This document shows positions 61,428 to 64,000 of a DNA stretch of 64,000 bases, one piece after another. How positions within the stretch are numbered: the stretch's first letter is position 1; every line of letters begins with the position of its first letter. The translations under genes were made by a program, and so were the position numbers. The notes under the pieces are model-generated. The model worked only from the letters and a program-made list of their open reading frames with translations. It was not told the DNA's origin and did not search any database. Location of the stretch: contig VFFE01007869.1 in NCBI GenBank assembly GCA_008921705.1, positions 1,466,506 through 1,530,505 of the forward strand, given 5' to 3'. Origin of the DNA: Burhinus oedicnemus. Taxonomy: Eukaryota; Chordata; Aves; Charadriiformes; Burhinidae.

Positions 61428-61563
61428 CCTCCTCCGGTGGCCCTGAGCAAACCTCACCCCGAAGATCCGGCAATCAGAGCAGTTCACTGTCCCCTTCTGC
61501 TCAAAGCATCAGTGCAACGCCGACCCGAAGCCAGTTGTTTCAAACCGGCACACAGATTTCTAG
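61428..61563 (+). CDS. Possible coding exon, Ser/Thr/Pro-rich, unidentified
   Basis: A pyrimidine-rich acceptor (gcctgtcccatccccag) and a donor TCTAG|GTTTGT bracket 136 bases, open in the frame that reads ASSGGPEQTSPRRSGNQSSS, then LSPSAQSISATPTRSQLFQT and GTQIS. The segment is CpG-rich compared with its AT-rich surroundings. The peptide looks like a phosphorylatable disordered linker of the kind found in scaffold and signalling proteins; that is a resemblance, not an identification. It enters in phase 1 and leaves in phase 2. I found no partner exon that fits phase 2 on the right within the window, which weakens the call. Confidence 0.35.
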
Positions 61564-61655
61564 GTTTGTATGTAGAATTAAGAAAACACTCATTTATAAC
61601 TAGCATAAGCAGAGTGAAATATTTGCCCTTTCTGTGTTTTTTTTTTTTTTTTCAG

Positions 61656-61772
61656 AACTTCCTCAAGTGTTTGCTGGCCGTGATTTATACAGTTTGGATA
61701 ACTTTCTAAGTATGATTTATGGGTTGAAGAGCAGTTACGTGACTGCAAAAATTCTCATTTGAAATTCTTCAC
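61656..61772 (+). other. Exon-like open segment after a strong acceptor
   Basis: A long pyrimidine tract and ttcag precede LPQVFAGRDLYSLDNFLSMI, which stays open until a stop near 61760. It has a globular-protein look. However, its open frame does not match the phase left by 61563, and no donor is obvious, so it may be a pseudo-exon or part of a degraded coding sequence. Confidence 0.25.
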
Positions 61773-61841
61773 CCTGTATTATACAAGTGGTCAATTAGAT
61801 GATTATCGCTATCCGGCAGCCTTTGAAGCCTGTGAATTGAT

Positions 61842-62039
61842 TTGTGGTATAAGAATGTGAACAAAGTGTTTGGGAAGTGCCCATATAATGATTTTGATCC
61901 TTGTGTGGATGCTCCATTTCTTCACAGACCGGGTAATCATCCTCTATTTGTTGATTTGCAATGTGTGAGCAAGACAGGGAAATTCTGTGAGTTAGAACAG
62001 ATGTGGGTATATCTTAGCCCACTTTTGTCATGTTTATGA
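61842..62039 (+). other. Open segment with protein-like composition
   Basis: The frame includes FGKCPYNDFDPCVDAPFLHR and HPLFVDLQCVSKTGKFCELE, with five Cys and a globular appearance. A nearby stretch in another frame (61737-61860) reads KFFTLYYTSGQLDDYRYPAA. Together with the segment at 61656 these suggest an old, frame-broken coding sequence. The family is not recognised. Confidence 0.25.
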
Positions 62040-64000
62040 ACTGATAACCTTCAGAATGGCAGCATCTTCTAAATCTATGTGTTCTCTTTTTCCTTCTTGG
62101 AATGTAAGTATCAGAATAGGATTCAGCTTCTCAGAGGAGTTTCATACAATATGCCTTAGAGGACAGGAGTTAGGCACTATTTGAGATTTGATTTTTATTT
62201 TACTCACATTTTTTGGGGGGCACCAGGGTCCAGACTTCTGCTGCTTTGCATGAAGGCCTTCCTGTCCATTGTCTTTCCTCAGAATTGGTATTAGTAATCA
62301 AGTAATTACAAATTACTTGGTCTGTTGGCTGCTTGCAGGTTGATACCGAGTAGGAGGACTTGGCATGGATGAGGCTGTTTAAGTATCAGATCTGTGTTAG
62401 CTATACAACACGCAGAAGCAGGATCTTTCATTGTTTCCAACTGCATTTTCCCATGCCTTTAGGGAGGGACGTGATACTGCAGAACGATGTCGCTTAGGTG
62501 TTTCCATTCCCTCTCCTCGTTCCCTTCAAGTCATACAGATCCCAGACTATAAAAATCACCAAATAATTGGTGTCCACCAGTCTGAAGAAGTGAGTTAGGC
62601 ATATACTATCAAGGCTTAACGTTTGTCACTGCTCTCTATTGAGCTTCTCCCACAAAATGCATATAATAACCTAGAAATACAACGTCTGAAAATATTTCAT
62701 CAAAGGCTGAATATATGAGGGCCAAGAAACCGAGTAAGTTAACAGTAGTAACCGGTAGGTTTTTGACAGCCGGGTGAGTCTGAATTGAGAGGTGTCTTTC
62801 AAAAGCCCTAATTCCTAGTCTTTGGTTTTGTGAGACTGAGAGTTTTTCCACTTGTAATCACAGGAGAATGATCTAACTCTTACATTCTCAATGTTGTCTT
62901 ATTAGGTCGTCTTAGAGAAGAGAATGGCACACTGCTTTAACCACAGATGGTAACTGCTGTGGTCTATAGGTAGTTTGTGTCCAAATGTTGCTAACGATAG
63001 AGTAGACTGAACTAGAAAAAAAATGCCCACAAGGAGTTTAGAAACATGTCCGTAATACAGACAAAATTTCAGTCTCTGTGTGATAGAAATAATAGCACTA
63101 CGAGGAATATGAATTACCATCATTCGTCTCAGTAGGATGCTGATTTTTGAAGGCTAAGCACTGAGTTTAATTTTTTTTCTATTTTTTTGTCAGTTTAACA
63201 TGAGGATTTTCAGACACGGCTTTGAAAAGAAAATGTTCATGAAGTCTTTAATCAAGAAATAAATAAAACTGTAATAAAAATAAGCTTGCTAGAGAGCATT
63301 ATTCTGGGCTTGTGGTCAGTATTTAGTGTGAAAGACTTGCAGCTTTTGCTCTCCTACTCCTGAAAGCCTTGGAGCAGGGGCAAGATAGCAGAGAGCTAGA
63401 TAGTTCTGCAGAGCACTAACGTACCATGCAAAACGAACATTAATGAGACATGGGCTGGGTCAACTGATATTTTGAGTTACTGAGTTTGGGGTTGATTTTG
63501 TTTGGTTTTGTTTTGGCTTTTTTTTTTTTTTTTAATATCATTCAGTTTCTGTCCTTGGAAACTATCTACAACTTTGTTTTATTTCATTTTTAGGTAAGGT
63601 GGTTTTAGCTATAAGGTGCAGTTGAATTAAGAGAACTCTATAGTCCATCTGAAATGTTTGTTTAGTTCTTTGCTCAACAAAGAAGCTTATGTCACTTGAG
63701 CTCAAAAAGAGTTAGTTAAAAGGTATCCTGACATGTCCTGTCTTTATAATAATAACATCTGTTTACATGGAGCCAAAATGTAGTATATTTGGAGGACTAT
63801 TTAAATTGGTGGTAAAAGTCTGTTCGACTGTCTCCTTTAACCAAAATTCTTTTTTCTTCATCATGTCAGATGCAGAAAAGTTAAATGTGAATCATAAATT
63901 GCTTCCTTTGGCTAAAGAGTAGAATAATCCCATTTTGTTGATTTCAGTCCTTGTCTTGGATAACAGCTTCTCATTAGCAGTGGAATAGAGAGGTGCTGCC
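62040..64000. other. Right-edge stretch, no gene seen
   Basis: The sequence is AT-rich, with a G-run at 62215-62220 and a T-run at 63519-63533. No supported exon was found. Confidence 0.4.

Noticed and set aside
1..64000. tRNA, rRNA, CRISPR array, operon or bacterial-type defence system
   Set aside because: The window is vertebrate in character. No cloverleaf, regularly spaced repeats or adjacent long coding frames were seen.

Overview
The window looks like avian genomic DNA: AT-rich, intron- and repeat-bearing, with no operon-like structure. Two truncated copies of the CR1 LINE family lie on the minus strand and keep the bird-type 3' end (CATAGAATCAT when read on the plus strand). A much older CR1-type LINE lies on the plus strand. 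A bird is the best reading. Turtles and crocodilians also carry CR1, so the species cannot be fixed.

Region 1 (about 1-7.4 kb) is the 3' part of one plus-strand, multi-exon protein-coding gene. I chained its exons by frame and splice phase: 1033-1274, 1334-1480, 1551-~1659, an exon ending at 1832, 2810-2965, 3931-4167, probably a 33-base microexon 5019-5051, 6077-6212, and a terminal coding exon 7166-7241. A poly(A) signal follows at 7363. Every junction from 1832 onward keeps phase. The predicted protein is polar and rich in Ser, Thr, Lys and Glu, with a Lys/Gln/Arg-rich basic stretch and a short acidic leucine-rich helix-like segment. I do not recognise the family and give no symbol. Two of its introns are only 59 and 70 bases long, and the exon upstream of 1832 has an ambiguous 5' boundary.

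Region 2 (about 7.4-64 kb) has no gene I can establish. It reads as intergenic or long-intron sequence. It contains the second young CR1 fragment (7.81 kb), a 20-N assembly gap inside a T-tract (10.11 kb), G-quadruplex-capable tracts (8.65 and 10.54 kb), simple repeats, an ancient CR1 reverse-transcriptase region (20.7-21.5 kb), and a splice-flanked 92-base open segment resembling a retroelement reverse-transcriptase tail (22.25 kb). There is also a broken, intronless protein-like sequence that is probably a retropseudogene (46.1-46.9 kb). Two CpG-richer islands lie near 24.8 and 40.3 kb.

Near the right edge (60.9-62.0 kb) are two separate 35-base-period duplications and a cluster of exon-like open segments. 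One of these (61428-61563) is CpG-rich and Ser/Pro-rich with plausible splice sites, and might be an exon of a second gene.

No rRNA, tRNA, CRISPR array, bacterial-type operon or intact mobile element was seen. No novel system is clear. The strongest leads are the micro-intron gene at the left edge, the 213-codon antisense open frame at 13.2-13.9 kb, the unidentified retropseudogene, and the exon-like cluster at 61.4-62.0 kb.
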